In this document: positions 17,275 to 25,439 of the stretch, one piece after another | Layout of the letters: every line of letters begins with the position of its first letter | Position numbering within the stretch: position 1 is the first letter of the stretch | Origin: Rickettsiales bacterium | Lineage (GTDB): Bacteria; Pseudomonadota; Alphaproteobacteria; Rickettsiales; SXRF01 | Direction: 5' to 3' | Assembly: GCA_025464625.1 (NCBI GenBank) | Contig: JAOAUZ010000003.1 | Span: 62,001-126,000 of the forward strand | Length of the DNA: 64,000 nucleotides | Translations under genes and position numbers: made by a program | Notes under the pieces: model-generated | Database searches by the model: none | What the model was told of the DNA's origin: nothing | The model's input: the letters and a program-made list of their open reading frames with translations, nothing else

Positions 17275-18168
17275 TTAATGTGATAATAGTAATGGTATAT
17301 CTGCTGCTTCCAACATGTGGTTGGTAATTCCACCGAATATCATTTCGCGGAAACGGCTGTGACCATAAGCACCCATAACCAACAGGTCTGATTCCAACTC
17401 TTTCGTTCTCATCAACAGAGCCTCGGCAGGAGTTCGGCTTCCAGCAGCAATTATTATCCCATTGGCACAGATGCCATGACACTGTAAATATTTTATTATT
17501 CCTTCCTCTGCTTCAAGATCACAAGCCTCACCGTTTCCGCGTGCAGTCAATAATTGAATCTTATCCGCATGCTCCAGCAAGGGCAGAGAATTGTATATTG
17601 CTCTCGCCGCTTCCAGCCCGCCATCCCATGCTAAAGAGATATTTTTGCATGACCATTTAGCTGTTTTTTCACTTTTTCCTTTTGGTATCAATAATACAGG
17701 GCGACCTGTATCAAATATAGCGGAAATAATTGCAGAATCATAAACCGCACTCGGATCTCTCATACCACGTCCAACTACGATAATATCGCTAAGTCTCCCC
17801 TGCTGCGCGATGACATCCTCAACATCACCAACCAGATACACAAATTCAGCAACAGCATTATTAGTTTTATCGTTTGTTATGACATTGTTTCTATCACCAA
17901 GTGGAACATTATGGCGTGCCGAAAACGACTTCACATATTGCGTTGCCCGTTCCAATAGTTCTTTGTTTTCTTTTTCAATAGCAGCGATAACATGTGAACT
18001 CTCCAGAACGCCCTCACCATAGATGCCAACATAGCTGCTAGGTGGTTGTGAAACGTGCAGGACGCGAACCTTCGCAGCGTAAGACTCTGCCAACGAAAAA
18101 GACGTGTCCAATGCTCCTAATTCTTTTTCCTTACCGCCGAATATGCATAATATGGATTTTATGGACAT
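17275..18168 (-). CDS. Tandem universal stress protein (two UspA domains)
   Basis: A 297-residue protein with two Usp folds. The second domain ends with the nucleotide-binding signature LLVMGAYGHSRFREMIFGG (G-x2-G-x9-G-S/T type, here with GGITNH). The first domain has the degenerate motif IIVVGRGMRDPSA. Starts further upstream (18240) would run through the FNR box, so the ATG at 18168 is preferred. A -10-like TATACA at 18202-18197 lies at the right distance from the box for class II activation. UspA proteins help survival during stasis and hypoxia. It is followed by the baeRF gene. Confidence 0.88.
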   Translation of the reverse strand: MSIKSILCIFGGKEKELGALDTSFSLAESYAAKVRVLHVSQPPSSYVGIYGEGVLESSHVIAAIEKENKELLERATQYVKSFSARHNVPLGDRNNVITNDKTNNAVAEFVYLVGDVEDVIAQQGRLSDIIVVGRGMRDPSAVYDSAIISAIFDTGRPVLLIPKGKSEKTAKWSCKNISLAWDGGLEAARAIYNSLPLLEHADKIQLLTARGNGEACDLEAEEGIIKYLQCHGICANGIIIAAGSRTPAEALLMRTKELESDLLVMGAYGHSRFREMIFGGITNHMLEAADIPLLLSH

Positions 18169-18226
18169 TTTTGATTTCCGTATGATTGAACAGGCATGTA
18201 TAATGGTTTTTTCTGTGGAATTAGAT

Positions 18227-18240
18227 TTGATTATAATCAA
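18227..18240 (+). promoter_or_regulatory. FNR/FixK-type box between usp and acsA
   Basis: A perfect TTGAT-TATA-ATCAA dyad in the divergent spacer, 44 bp from the acsA ATG and 58 bp from the preferred usp ATG. The geometry towards usp fits activation (centre near -41 to -43). Towards acsA the box is closer, with TATACT at 18257-18262 as a candidate -10, so it could activate or modulate. Confidence 0.8.
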
Positions 18241-18284
18241 ATTATGACTGATATATTATACTAATCAGTAACTGTGGGGGCTAT

Positions 18285-20195
18285 ATGCAAATTAAGCAAA
18301 CAGATGATAAATTCTGGGAATCTATTGCAGATGGGTTGAAATGGCAAACGCGCTGGCACACGGTAAATAATTCTGATTTTCGTACAGGAATTATACGCTG
18401 GTTTGAAGGTGGCAAACTCAGCGTTGCCGAAAACTGCTTAGATAGGCATCTTAAAACCCAGCCCGATAAAACTGCTATTATTTGGGAAAGTGATGATGGC
18501 AAAGAAAGTCGCCTGATTACTTATCGCCAGTTGCATCGTGAAGTGTGCAAGGTGGCCAATGCTTTGGTTGCTATGGGGGTTGATGCTGGCGAGCGGGTGA
18601 CGATTTATATGCCGATGATTCCTGAAGCAGCGATTGCAGTTCTTGCCTGCGCGCGCATTGGGGCAGTGCATAGCGTGGTATTCGGTGGTTTTTCTGCCCA
18701 ATCTTTGCGGGGCAGAATTACCGATGCTGATAGCCGTATTGTAATTACTGCTGATGAGGGGCTTCGCGGTGGCAAGAAAATACCGCTTAAAGCCACAGTT
18801 GATGAAGCGATTGAAGGAATAAATGTTGATAAGGTTTTGATAGTAAAACGCACGGGAGCGGACATTAAATTTAATCGCGGGCGTGATGTTTGGTGGCATG
18901 ATGCGATAGCGATGGCGAGTGATGAATTTCCAGTGCAATATTTTGATGCTGAGCATCCTTTGTTTATACTTTATACCTCTGGTTCAACAGGAAAACCAAA
19001 AGGGTTGCTGCATAGTTGCGGTGGGTATTTAACATGGGCATCCTACACCCATAAGGAAGTTTTTGATTTGAAGCCTGATGATATTTTCTGGTGTACTGCC
19101 GATGTCGGTTGGGTGACTGGTCACACCTATACCCTATATGCCCCACTTTCTAATGGCGCAACCACAGTGATGTTTGAAGGTGTGCCGAATTATCCTGACT
19201 CCTCTCGCTTTTGGCAGATTGTTGATAAATATAAGGTGACGATTTTTTACACAGCACCAACGGCGATTCGTGCTCTGATGCGTGATGGGCAGGGGTGGGT
19301 AAAAAAATCGAGCCGCAAATCGCTGCGGATTTTGGGTTCAGTGGGTGAGCCGATAAATCCTGAGGCTTGGCGATGGTATAATGAGGTGGTGGGTGAAAGC
19401 CGTTGCCCGATTGTGGACACTTGGTGGCAGACGGAAACTGGCGCAACGCTTATCAGTCCGCTTGCGGGCAAAACTAAAACCAAAGCTGGTTCGGCAACAC
19501 TTCCCATGCAGGGAATTAAGCCTGTGTTGCTTGATGAAAAAGGCAAAGAAATAGAGGGTGAAGGCGAGGGCGCGCTCTGCATTGCAGCTCCGTGGCCAAG
19601 CCTAGCGCGCACTATTTATGGCGACCATGAACGCTATCGCCAGACTTATTTTGCGCCGTATGAAGGTTATTATTTTACAGGCGATGGCGCACGGCGCGAC
19701 GCAGATGGCTATTACTGGATAACAGGGCGGATGGATGATGTGCTGAATGTTTCAGGGCATCGTTTAGGCACAGCAGAAATAGAATCAGCACTCGTTGCCC
19801 ATGCCAAAGTTGCCGAAGCAGCAGTGGTTGGTGTGCCGCATGATATAAAAGGCGAGGGGATATATGCTTATGTAACCTTAAATGGTGACGCTGAGGCTTC
19901 TGAGCATGTTAAGACCGAGCTTAAAGCATGGGTGCGCACGCAGATTGGCGCAATCGCCATGCCTGATGTGATTCATTTCGCACCACAACTTCCCAAAACC
20001 CGTTCAGGCAAAATCATGCGCCGAATACTGCGCAAAATCGCAGCAGGGCAGCTTGACCAGTTGGGCGATACCTCAACCTTGCTGAATCCCGAGGCAGTGG
20101 AAATGTTGATTGCAGGATTAATACCGACGAAAGTCGGTATCCAGCAAAACAAGGCGTCTACAAACAACAACTTGGGAAAAGCCAACAAAACCTAG
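18285..20195 (+). CDS. acsA: Acetyl-CoA synthetase with repeat-derived C-terminal extension
   Basis: A 636-residue AMP-forming acyl-CoA synthetase. The ATP loop [11 protein letters not shown] is near residue 230, then WWQTETGA, the hinge region [16 protein letters not shown], and the catalytic, acetylation-prone lysine K576 in [11 protein letters not shown]. It converts acetate, ATP and CoA to acetyl-CoA. The last about 24 residues are not family sequence. They come from a 98-bp palindromic insertion flanked by a 20-bp duplication; the pre-insertion end (AVEMLIAGR then stop) is still readable just downstream. A GGGGG ribosome binding site precedes the ATG, and an FNR box lies 44 bp upstream. 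Confidence 0.94.
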   Translation: MQIKQTDDKFWESIADGLKWQTRWHTVNNSDFRTGIIRWFEGGKLSVAENCLDRHLKTQPDKTAIIWESDDGKESRLITYRQLHREVCKVANALVAMGVDAGERVTIYMPMIPEAAIAVLACARIGAVHSVVFGGFSAQSLRGRITDADSRIVITADEGLRGGKKIPLKATVDEAIEGINVDKVLIVKRTGADIKFNRGRDVWWHDAIAMASDEFPVQYFDAEHPLFILYTSGSTGKPKGLLHSCGGYLTWASYTHKEVFDLKPDDIFWCTADVGWVTGHTYTLYAPLSNGATTVMFEGVPNYPDSSRFWQIVDKYKVTIFYTAPTAIRALMRDGQGWVKKSSRKSLRILGSVGEPINPEAWRWYNEVVGESRCPIVDTWWQTETGATLISPLAGKTKTKAGSATLPMQGIKPVLLDEKGKEIEGEGEGALCIAAPWPSLARTIYGDHERYRQTYFAPYEGYYFTGDGARRDADGYYWITGRMDDVLNVSGHRLGTAEIESALVAHAKVAEAAVVGVPHDIKGEGIYAYVTLNGDAEASEHVKTELKAWVRTQIGAIAMPDVIHFAPQLPKTRSGKIMRRILRKIAAGQLDQLGDTSTLLNPEAVEMLIAGLIPTKVGIQQNKASTNNNLGKANKT

Positions 20196-20231
20196 CTTCT
20201 GGCATGACAATGCAGTGGAAATGTTGATTGC
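20094..20231 (+). repeat. Palindromic repeat insertion with 20-bp target duplication at the acsA 3' end
   Basis: A 20-bp direct repeat (20094-20113 and 20212-20231, starting GCAGTGGAAATG) flanks a 98-bp insert. The insert begins with a perfect hairpin ATACCGAC-GAAA-GTCGGTAT (20121-20140) and ends with CTGGCATGACA, the ends typical of the interspersed repeats here. The second copy of the duplication still codes for the ancestral AcsA C-terminus and stop (20239-20241). Confidence 0.85.
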
Positions 20232-20250
20232 GGGGCGGTAGTTTTAATAT

Positions 20251-20276
20251 GTCATCCCCGCGTAGGCGGGGATCTC
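20251..20276 (+). repeat. Single-hairpin palindromic repeat
   Basis: GTCATCCCCGC-GTAG-GCGGGGATCTC, with an 8-bp stem (20254-20273), lies 10 bp after the old acsA stop and 17 bp before the SIR2-like ATG. It may terminate acsA transcription or insulate the next gene. Confidence 0.75.
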
Positions 20277-20292
20277 TAGGAGTTTTTGAGTA

Positions 20293-21582
20293 ATGTTTAA
20301 GAATGAAACTGTTTTTATATTAGGCGCAGGGGCAAGCAGGCATTATGGCTACCCTACTGGTGAGGAGTTGGTGAAAAAGGTTATAACAAAAGCTGATTAT
20401 CTAAAACGCTTTCTTTCTTTTAATCCACCTAACAATAACTATTATTACTCACTTCCAAATATTATTGCCAAGGATTATATCCCTGATTTTATATTGGCTG
20501 GTTTTAATCCATCTGATCCTTTGTGGAAGTTGCCACAAATAGGAACAAATATAGTTAGTGCTGCATTTCAGGAAGCTTTTAAGCAGTGTGACAATCTCAA
20601 AACACGATTAGAGGTGGTTAATCCACCAGTCATTGATTATTTTTTACACGATAACCCAGATGTTCAAGAAATAGGGAAACTGTTAATTGCCATGGTTCTA
20701 ATTGAGTGTGAAACGAAAATGGCTTCTTTGGTTGCTAGGCGAAATTATGCAAATATAAACGATGGCAGCCCAAACTCAAAAAATGATTGGTTGCGGTTTA
20801 TTATTCATCAGTTGCTTGTTAAATCAAAGGAAGAAAAAGATATTGTCACTGAAGATAATAAAGTTCATCATTTGTTAGAAAATAAAGTGTCTTTTATCAC
20901 ATTTAACTATGACACTTCATTAGAAGATAAATTATATTCTGCCTTATCCCATATTGATGTAATAGATAATAATATTCGTGATGAATTTTTTTCGGAAAAA
21001 AAAGATAAAAAACGCTTTTTCCATATCTATGGAAAGATTAATTCAAAAATTGGTCTAAGCAATAGGGAAACACAAGATTTAGAATATTGGTCAGCAGACC
21101 TACCAGTATTTGGAGATGAGTATTTAAATAACAAAAACAAACTAAGGGAGTTAAAAAGCATATTAGATAGAAGTTATGCTGCTGCACAAACATTAAAAAC
21201 TATTGCTGGTTCTAATGGGAATAAACCAGATAATTCAGAAGAAATAGTTGCGGCTAAAGAAAAAATAAAAAATGCAAAAGTTGTGTATATTCTTGGTTAT
21301 GGATTTGATGAAGAGAACAGTGATAAGCTAGGATTAAAAGAAGCGTTAAATCCCAAACATGGGAAGTATGTCATGTTTACTAATTTTGAAAACAAGGAAC
21401 GTATTAATAAAAAGGCTGGTATAGCATTTTGTAATGATCCCAATTTCTTTTCTGGTGATAAAAATATACAGCAACGGTTAAATCAATCAGGTAAACCTTC
21501 CTATTATTATGAAAGAAGCATAAAAAATGTTTATGATGCTTTTGCAGATGATTTTGATGCGTTGGAAACTTATGATTTGTAA
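20293..21582 (+). CDS. SIR2-like domain protein (candidate NAD-consuming defence effector)
   Basis: A 429-residue protein. The N-terminus TVFILGAGASRHYGYPTGE (G11-A-G-A-S15) is the dinucleotide-binding start of SIR2-like proteins. A TFNYDTSLE block near residues 202-210 and HIYGK near 242 resemble the conserved FNYD and catalytic-His motifs, and GYGFDEEN near 334 is the usual late motif of this group. Stand-alone and fused SIR2-like proteins of bacteria often degrade NAD+ in anti-phage defence. No partner effector is recognisable. The gene is more AT-rich than its neighbours and sits between two palindromic repeats (20251 and 21601), which suggests horizontal gain. Activity is inferred, not shown. 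Confidence 0.7.
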   Translation: MFKNETVFILGAGASRHYGYPTGEELVKKVITKADYLKRFLSFNPPNNNYYYSLPNIIAKDYIPDFILAGFNPSDPLWKLPQIGTNIVSAAFQEAFKQCDNLKTRLEVVNPPVIDYFLHDNPDVQEIGKLLIAMVLIECETKMASLVARRNYANINDGSPNSKNDWLRFIIHQLLVKSKEEKDIVTEDNKVHHLLENKVSFITFNYDTSLEDKLYSALSHIDVIDNNIRDEFFSEKKDKKRFFHIYGKINSKIGLSNRETQDLEYWSADLPVFGDEYLNNKNKLRELKSILDRSYAAAQTLKTIAGSNGNKPDNSEEIVAAKEKIKNAKVVYILGYGFDEENSDKLGLKEALNPKHGKYVMFTNFENKERINKKAGIAFCNDPNFFSGDKNIQQRLNQSGKPSYYYERSIKNVYDAFADDFDALETYDL

Positions 21583-21600
21583 TTAAGTCCCCCCATCCTT

Positions 21601-21694
21601 GTCATTCCGAACGCATGTGGGGAATCTTTGCAAAAAAATATTATATATATTATAAGAATAAGATTCCTCAGTCGCTTCGCTCATTCGGAATGAC
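21601..21694 (+). repeat. Palindromic repeat unit with inverted ends
   Basis: A unit of 94 bp bounded by GTCATTCCGA (21601-21610) and its inverse TCGGAATGAC (21685-21694), with internal GGGGAATCTT and AGATTCCTC arms around an AT-rich centre. It lies between the SIR2-like gene and bdhA. Confidence 0.8.
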
Positions 21695-21727
21695 AAATTA
21701 TACACACAGGATAAACGGAGAAAATTT

Positions 21728-22513
21728 ATGGCACTTACTGGAAAAAATGCGATTGTAACTGGTTCAACCAGCGGTATTGGTCTTGCCATTGCTCGCACAT
21801 TGGCGGGGCAGGGCTGCAACATCATGCTAAATGGCATGGGCGAAAAATCTGTGATTGACGGCTTGGTTGCCGAATTTTCAAAAACATATAACGTGAAAAC
21901 AATTTATTCTGCTGCGGATATGACCAAGCCCGCCGAGATAAAACAGATGGTGGAGGGTTGCAACGCGCAGCTTGGCAGCGTTGATATATTGGTAAATAAC
22001 GCAGGTATTCAGTTTACCGCACCCATAGAAGAATTTCCTGAAGAAAAATGGGATGCGATTATCGCCATAAATCTTTCTGCAAGTTTTCATTCCATAAAAG
22101 CGGCTATTCCACTTATGCGTAAACAGAATTTTGGACGGATTATCAATATTGCCTCGGTGCATGGCTTGGTTGCTTCCACCAACAAATCAGCTTATGTTGC
22201 AGCGAAGCACGGTATAGTTGGGCTTACCAAAGTTGCTGCTTTGGAAAATGCCGAAACTAATATTACCATTAACGCAATTTGCCCAGCATGGGTGCATACG
22301 CCGCTAGTGCAAAAGCAAATTGAAGATAAAGCCAAAGCGCAAAATATCAGCATTGAAGAAGCAACAGCAAAATTACTCGGCGAAAAACAACCCAATAAAC
22401 GCTTCATAAAACCAGAAAATATCGGCGCGATGATAGCCTTCCTGTGTGATGAAAACGGTGATTCAATGACTGGTGAGATTATTACTATGGATGGTGGCTG
22501 GCTGGCGCAGTAA
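21728..22513 (+). CDS. bdhA: D-beta-hydroxybutyrate dehydrogenase, SDR family
   Basis: A 261-residue classical short-chain dehydrogenase. It has the cofactor motif TGSTSGIG, NNAGIQ, the catalytic Ser in IASVHGLVAS, and Y-x3-K as YVAAK. The ICPAWVHTPLVQKQI and GEKQPNKRFIKPE segments are specific for 3-hydroxybutyrate dehydrogenases, which interconvert 3-hydroxybutyrate and acetoacetate with NAD. It suggests polyhydroxybutyrate or ketone-body use, in line with the nearby acsA. AGGATAAACGGAG gives a good ribosome binding site. Repeats flank it on both sides. Confidence 0.92.
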   Translation: MALTGKNAIVTGSTSGIGLAIARTLAGQGCNIMLNGMGEKSVIDGLVAEFSKTYNVKTIYSAADMTKPAEIKQMVEGCNAQLGSVDILVNNAGIQFTAPIEEFPEEKWDAIIAINLSASFHSIKAAIPLMRKQNFGRIINIASVHGLVASTNKSAYVAAKHGIVGLTKVAALENAETNITINAICPAWVHTPLVQKQIEDKAKAQNISIEEATAKLLGEKQPNKRFIKPENIGAMIAFLCDENGDSMTGEIITMDGGWLAQ

Positions 22514-22517
22514 CTCT

Positions 22518-22601
22518 GTCATCCCCGCCTTGAGCGGGGATCTTGGGAAAAACCAATGACAGAATTTATGGCTTAAGATCCCCGATTAAATCGGGGATGA
22601 C
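22518..22601 (+). repeat. Palindromic repeat pair between convergent genes
   Basis: Bounded by GTCATCCCCG (22518-22527) and CGGGGATGAC (22592-22601). Each end forms its own hairpin (ATCCCCGC..GCGGGGAT and ATCCCCGATT..AATCGGGGAT). It lies between the convergent bdhA and amidotransferase genes and overlaps the latter's last codons, so it could act as a two-way terminator. Confidence 0.8.
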
Positions 22602-23293
22602 AAATCTAACCAATTATCCAACATCCTAAATAATGCGCGTTCGCACGAGGCTGTGTTTGCTATTTTTTCTTTTATAACTTTTTCTGATTGAATGGTGGGT
22701 GAGGGAGCAGAAATTTCATTACCACAGTTAGCTATAATAGTATCAATAGATTTTTCATTCATTTCTAAATGGAATTGTAACCCCAGAATTCTATCACCAA
22801 AAAGGAACGCTTGATTAGTGCAGGCTTTGCTGGAGGCTAGATGTGTCGCGCCATCTGGTATCGCAAATTGTTCGCCGTGCCAGTGAAAAACACTCATGGC
22901 TGGGTTTAGTCCCGCGATTATTTTATTGCCCATTGCAACATCACTCCACGCTATTGGAAACCAGCCAATTTCTTTAACTGGTGCTGGCGATATCTTTGCT
23001 CCTAAAACATCAGCGATTAATTGCGCGCCAAGGCACACGCCGAGTATAGGCTTACCCGCTTTTATAGCCTGTTTTAGGTGTTTTTTCTCGTCATTAAGCC
23101 ACTGATATATTTTCTCATCATGCACACTCATAGAGCCACCCATTATAATAAGCGCGTCATAATCATCAACATTTGGGATAGTATGTTTTTCATAAAACTT
23201 AGTGGCAGAAAGCTTATGTCCTCTGGTGTCTGCCCAGTCTTTAATAAGCCCCAATCCTTCGAAGTGAACATGCTGAAAATAATGAATTTTCAT
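22586..23293 (-). CDS. Class-I glutamine amidotransferase domain protein
   Basis: A 235-residue GATase1 protein of the GMP-synthase-like stand-alone group. The nucleophile is C87 in GKPILGVCLGAQL, and the His/Glu pair lies in LGLQFHLEM. It starts MKIHYFQHVHFEGLG, a common opening of this family. Such proteins are thought to release ammonia from glutamine or to hydrolyse gamma-glutamyl compounds; the substrate here is unknown. The last codons derive from a palindromic repeat (GATNLSSPI-like tail after DNWLDL). It is divergent from the thioredoxin operon. Confidence 0.85.
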   Translation of the reverse strand: MKIHYFQHVHFEGLGLIKDWADTRGHKLSATKFYEKHTIPNVDDYDALIIMGGSMSVHDEKIYQWLNDEKKHLKQAIKAGKPILGVCLGAQLIADVLGAKISPAPVKEIGWFPIAWSDVAMGNKIIAGLNPAMSVFHWHGEQFAIPDGATHLASSKACTNQAFLFGDRILGLQFHLEMNEKSIDTIIANCGNEISAPSPTIQSEKVIKEKIANTASCERALFRMLDNWLDLSSPI

Positions 23294-23364
23294 AGAAATC
23301 CTTGAATATCTTTGTTTTTATAAAATAGCGAACAATTCTTTTTATTATAGTGATATTTTTTATC

Positions 23365-23408
23365 TTGACAATATAGTTAGGAGTCCTTATATTATTAGGA
23401 ATCCTACC
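23365..23408 (+). promoter_or_regulatory. Sigma-70 promoter with twin AGGANTCCT operators
   Basis: A consensus -35 TTGACA (23365-23370), a 17-bp spacer and -10 TATATT (23388-23393). Two near-palindromic motifs, AGGAGTCCT (23379-23387) and AGGAATCCT (23397-23405), are centred 18 bp apart on either side of the -10, and together form a larger 9-of-10 inverted repeat. This is a repressor-type layout; the MarR protein at the end of the operon is the natural candidate ligand. Confidence 0.75.
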
Positions 23409-23465
23409 TAAACAAGGATTGTAATTAAACATAACCAATTAATCAACTAACTATAGGAGTTTTTT

Positions 23466-23714
23466 ATGTCTACTAAAGCTACATTTTATCACGCTGGTTG
23501 CCCTGTTTGCGTTTCTGCTGAACAACAGGTTCTCGATATTGTTGACGGCAAAAAAGTAAATCTAGAAGTTGTACATTTTGCTAATGCTAAAGATCGCATA
23601 GCTGAAGCTGAAAAAGCTGGTGTTAAATCTGTGCCAGCACTCGTTATTGATGGAACAGTTCTACACATCAATTTTGGCGCAAGCATGGACGATGTTAAAA
23701 AAGCTGTAGCTTAG
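23466..23714 (+). CDS. Small thioredoxin-fold protein with CPVC motif
   Basis: An 82-residue thioredoxin/glutaredoxin-like protein. The redox motif is C-P-V-C (residues 12-15 in FYHAGCPVCVSAE), and the cis-Pro is in VKSVPALVIDG. It is cytosolic, without a signal peptide. It is the first gene of an operon with a secreted protein, a DUF2024 protein and a MarR regulator. A GGAG ribosome binding site precedes the ATG. A role in thiol-disulfide or metal/thiol stress is inferred; no partner reductase is present. Confidence 0.85.
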   Translation: MSTKATFYHAGCPVCVSAEQQVLDIVDGKKVNLEVVHFANAKDRIAEAEKAGVKSVPALVIDGTVLHINFGASMDDVKKAVA

Positions 23715-23747
23715 TTTTTATTTAATAATCTACAAAGGAGATAATTT

Positions 23748-24482
23748 ATGTTTTTACGTTCAGTATCAGCAGCATTTGCTCTCATGCTAACTACTTCTCT
23801 AACTGCTTATGCTGGTGATGATGCTATTGTTTCACCCAAGAACAAAAAAGTTCAAGCTGAGTTTGACATTGTGCGTGCCAAAGTGACAACAGACGGTAGC
23901 AATTTGGTGTTTCAGCAGGAAGTGCGTGGAACAGCAGGAAAATCATCACCCAAGGCTCATGGAAAACTTGCTGGTGCTGATGTATATAGCTATGTTTGGC
24001 CAACCAGCCTGAATAGTAGTGCTGTTGGTTTTGAGGCAGATCAAGGAATCCTAGCTTTGGCACTTACTGTTCATCCTGATTTTGATGATACGCCGCTTTA
24101 TGACGAAAATAATGACGGCAATAAAACTAATGATGGTGTTCGGTGGCACTCTCACTGGGTGGTGTTGACCAAGGATGAAGCCTGTGGCAAAGACGGAATG
24201 AAAGTAAAAGACATTCCAGATGGCACTAAACCTAAATTGCCAGCAACATGGCCGAATCTGCCAATCTTCATTGATAGCCCTGGTTATGATTTTGCCATGA
24301 ATAAAAGCAAAGTTCTGGTTAAAGTTCCTCTTAAAGAACTTGGTTTTCCAGAATCATTTAATTATGATGGTGTGACATCTGCACTACGCGTAAATCAACA
24401 AGTTCATGCGCCATTGCTTTGCATTGTCAATGTTTGGGACATAGCCTCTGGTGATTTAAGCCTGCCTGCTAAGACGAAGTAA
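23748..24482 (+). CDS. Secreted hypothetical protein
   Basis: A 244-residue protein with a clear signal peptide (about residues 1-22, ending AYA-G) and a mature part of mixed beta character. A His-rich spot RWHSHWVVL near residue 135 and an acidic segment DENNDGNKTNDG (about 117-128) that looks like a calcium-binding turn are visible. Two Cys (about 148 and 225) could form a disulfide. I do not recognise a named family. Its position between the thioredoxin-like and DUF2024 genes, with an AAAGGAG ribosome binding site, puts it in the MarR-ended operon. Confidence 0.6.
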   Translation: MFLRSVSAAFALMLTTSLTAYAGDDAIVSPKNKKVQAEFDIVRAKVTTDGSNLVFQQEVRGTAGKSSPKAHGKLAGADVYSYVWPTSLNSSAVGFEADQGILALALTVHPDFDDTPLYDENNDGNKTNDGVRWHSHWVVLTKDEACGKDGMKVKDIPDGTKPKLPATWPNLPIFIDSPGYDFAMNKSKVLVKVPLKELGFPESFNYDGVTSALRVNQQVHAPLLCIVNVWDIASGDLSLPAKTK

Positions 24483-24495
24483 TTGCTAATAAAAA

Positions 24496-24530
24496 GCGTG
24501 AGAGAATTAACAATCTCTCACGCAGTTTTA
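24496..24530 (+). terminator. Hairpin between operon genes
   Basis: A perfect 10-bp stem GCGTGAGAGA/TCTCTCACGC (24496-24505 with 24514-24523), an 8-nt loop and a weak T-run (AGTTTTAA). It lies between the secreted protein and the DUF2024 gene, so it may partly terminate transcription and lower expression of the last two genes. Confidence 0.65.
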
Positions 24531-24541
24531 AGGAAAATTAT

Positions 24542-24811
24542 ATGAAAATTGATGTTTATGACACCTACGCCACTTCAAAAACTGGCAAGACAATTCATTT
24601 TGATGTGCTTCTGCCAAATGGCGATGGCAAAGAAAAAGCAGTAAAATTTGCCAAAGAATTTCTTGAAGAAATTGGCGAGTCATCTGATTCTTTAAAACAG
24701 GAAAGATGCAATTTTTGTCATTCGGAGAATGCCAATGCAGAACTGCAAAAACATATTGTTACACATGGTCATTTTATCCTGCAAATGGAAGGCTGTCCTA
24801 ATCCTTATTAA
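24542..24811 (+). CDS. DUF2024 family protein
   Basis: An 89-residue protein that matches DUF2024 across its length: MKIDVYDTYATSKTGKTIHFDV at the N-terminus, the C-x2-C-H-S-E motif (RCNFCHSENA), and the closing ILQMEGCP. Three Cys and several His could bind metal. The function of DUF2024 is unknown. Here it is coupled to a thioredoxin-like gene and a MarR gene, suggesting a thiol or metal stress role (inference). Confidence 0.82.
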   Translation: MKIDVYDTYATSKTGKTIHFDVLLPNGDGKEKAVKFAKEFLEEIGESSDSLKQERCNFCHSENANAELQKHIVTHGHFILQMEGCPNPY

Positions 24812-24827
24812 TTAATGGAATATAGCC

Positions 24828-25439
24828 ATGGCTAGTGCTTTTGATAGAACCGAGCAGCAATCAAATCAGAGAGCGAAAATAACCGCTGGTGTGGAACGTC
24901 TATCAACCGTTTTTCGTGCGGCTCTGTGGGAAGAAGCCAAACATTACAACCTAAGCCCGCTGCAAGTTCAGATATTACTATTTATTGCCTTCCATGATAG
25001 CGAGCAATGCAGCATTACCAATATATCTAAAGAATTTGCGGTGACTAAAGCCACAGTGAGCGATGCTGTAAAAACATTGTTGGAAAAGGCGTTACTGAAA
25101 AAGCGTGGCGCAGAAGATGCGCGCGGATTTTTTCTTTCTCTTACCGCTGACGGCAAAAAATGTGTTGGTAAATTGTCAGGACTTGCAGATTTTTTTGACG
25201 CATCACTTAATCATGTTCCTGAAGAAGAAATCAGTAAAATATGGGAAGGGATGTTGTTGCTGATTGGGCATTTGCAAAAAACCAATATTATTCCTGTTAG
25301 AATGTGCTTCAGTTGTCAACATTTTGGTAAAGATCATCCTGAGGGCGCACCGCATTATTGCAATTTCATGCAAAAATCATTGGGCATAAAAGATATTAGA
25401 ATAGATTGTTCAGAGCATTTGGCTTTAATTACGAATTAA
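24828..25439 (+). CDS. MarR family regulator with C-terminal Cys-rich motif
   Basis: A 203-residue MarR protein. A winged helix covers about residues 40-115 (ITNISKEFAVTKATVSDAVKTL is the helix-turn-helix), with dimerisation helices at both ends. The C-terminal 45 residues carry MCFSCQHFGKD, APHYCNF and IDCSEH, a C-x2-C...C...C-x2-H pattern likely to bind metal or to react with oxidants. It ends the thioredoxin operon and probably represses it through the AGGANTCCT motifs at the promoter (inference). Its stop overlaps the convergent ABC gene by 11 nt. Confidence 0.85.
   Translation: MASAFDRTEQQSNQRAKITAGVERLSTVFRAALWEEAKHYNLSPLQVQILLFIAFHDSEQCSITNISKEFAVTKATVSDAVKTLLEKALLKKRGAEDARGFFLSLTADGKKCVGKLSGLADFFDASLNHVPEEEISKIWEGMLLLIGHLQKTNIIPVRMCFSCQHFGKDHPEGAPHYCNFMQKSLGIKDIRIDCSEHLALITN

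Noticed and set aside
20293-21582. SIR2 gene as part of a Thoeris or other named multi-gene defence system
   Set aside because: No TIR, helicase, nuclease or other partner gene is adjacent; neighbours are housekeeping dehydrogenase and synthetase genes.
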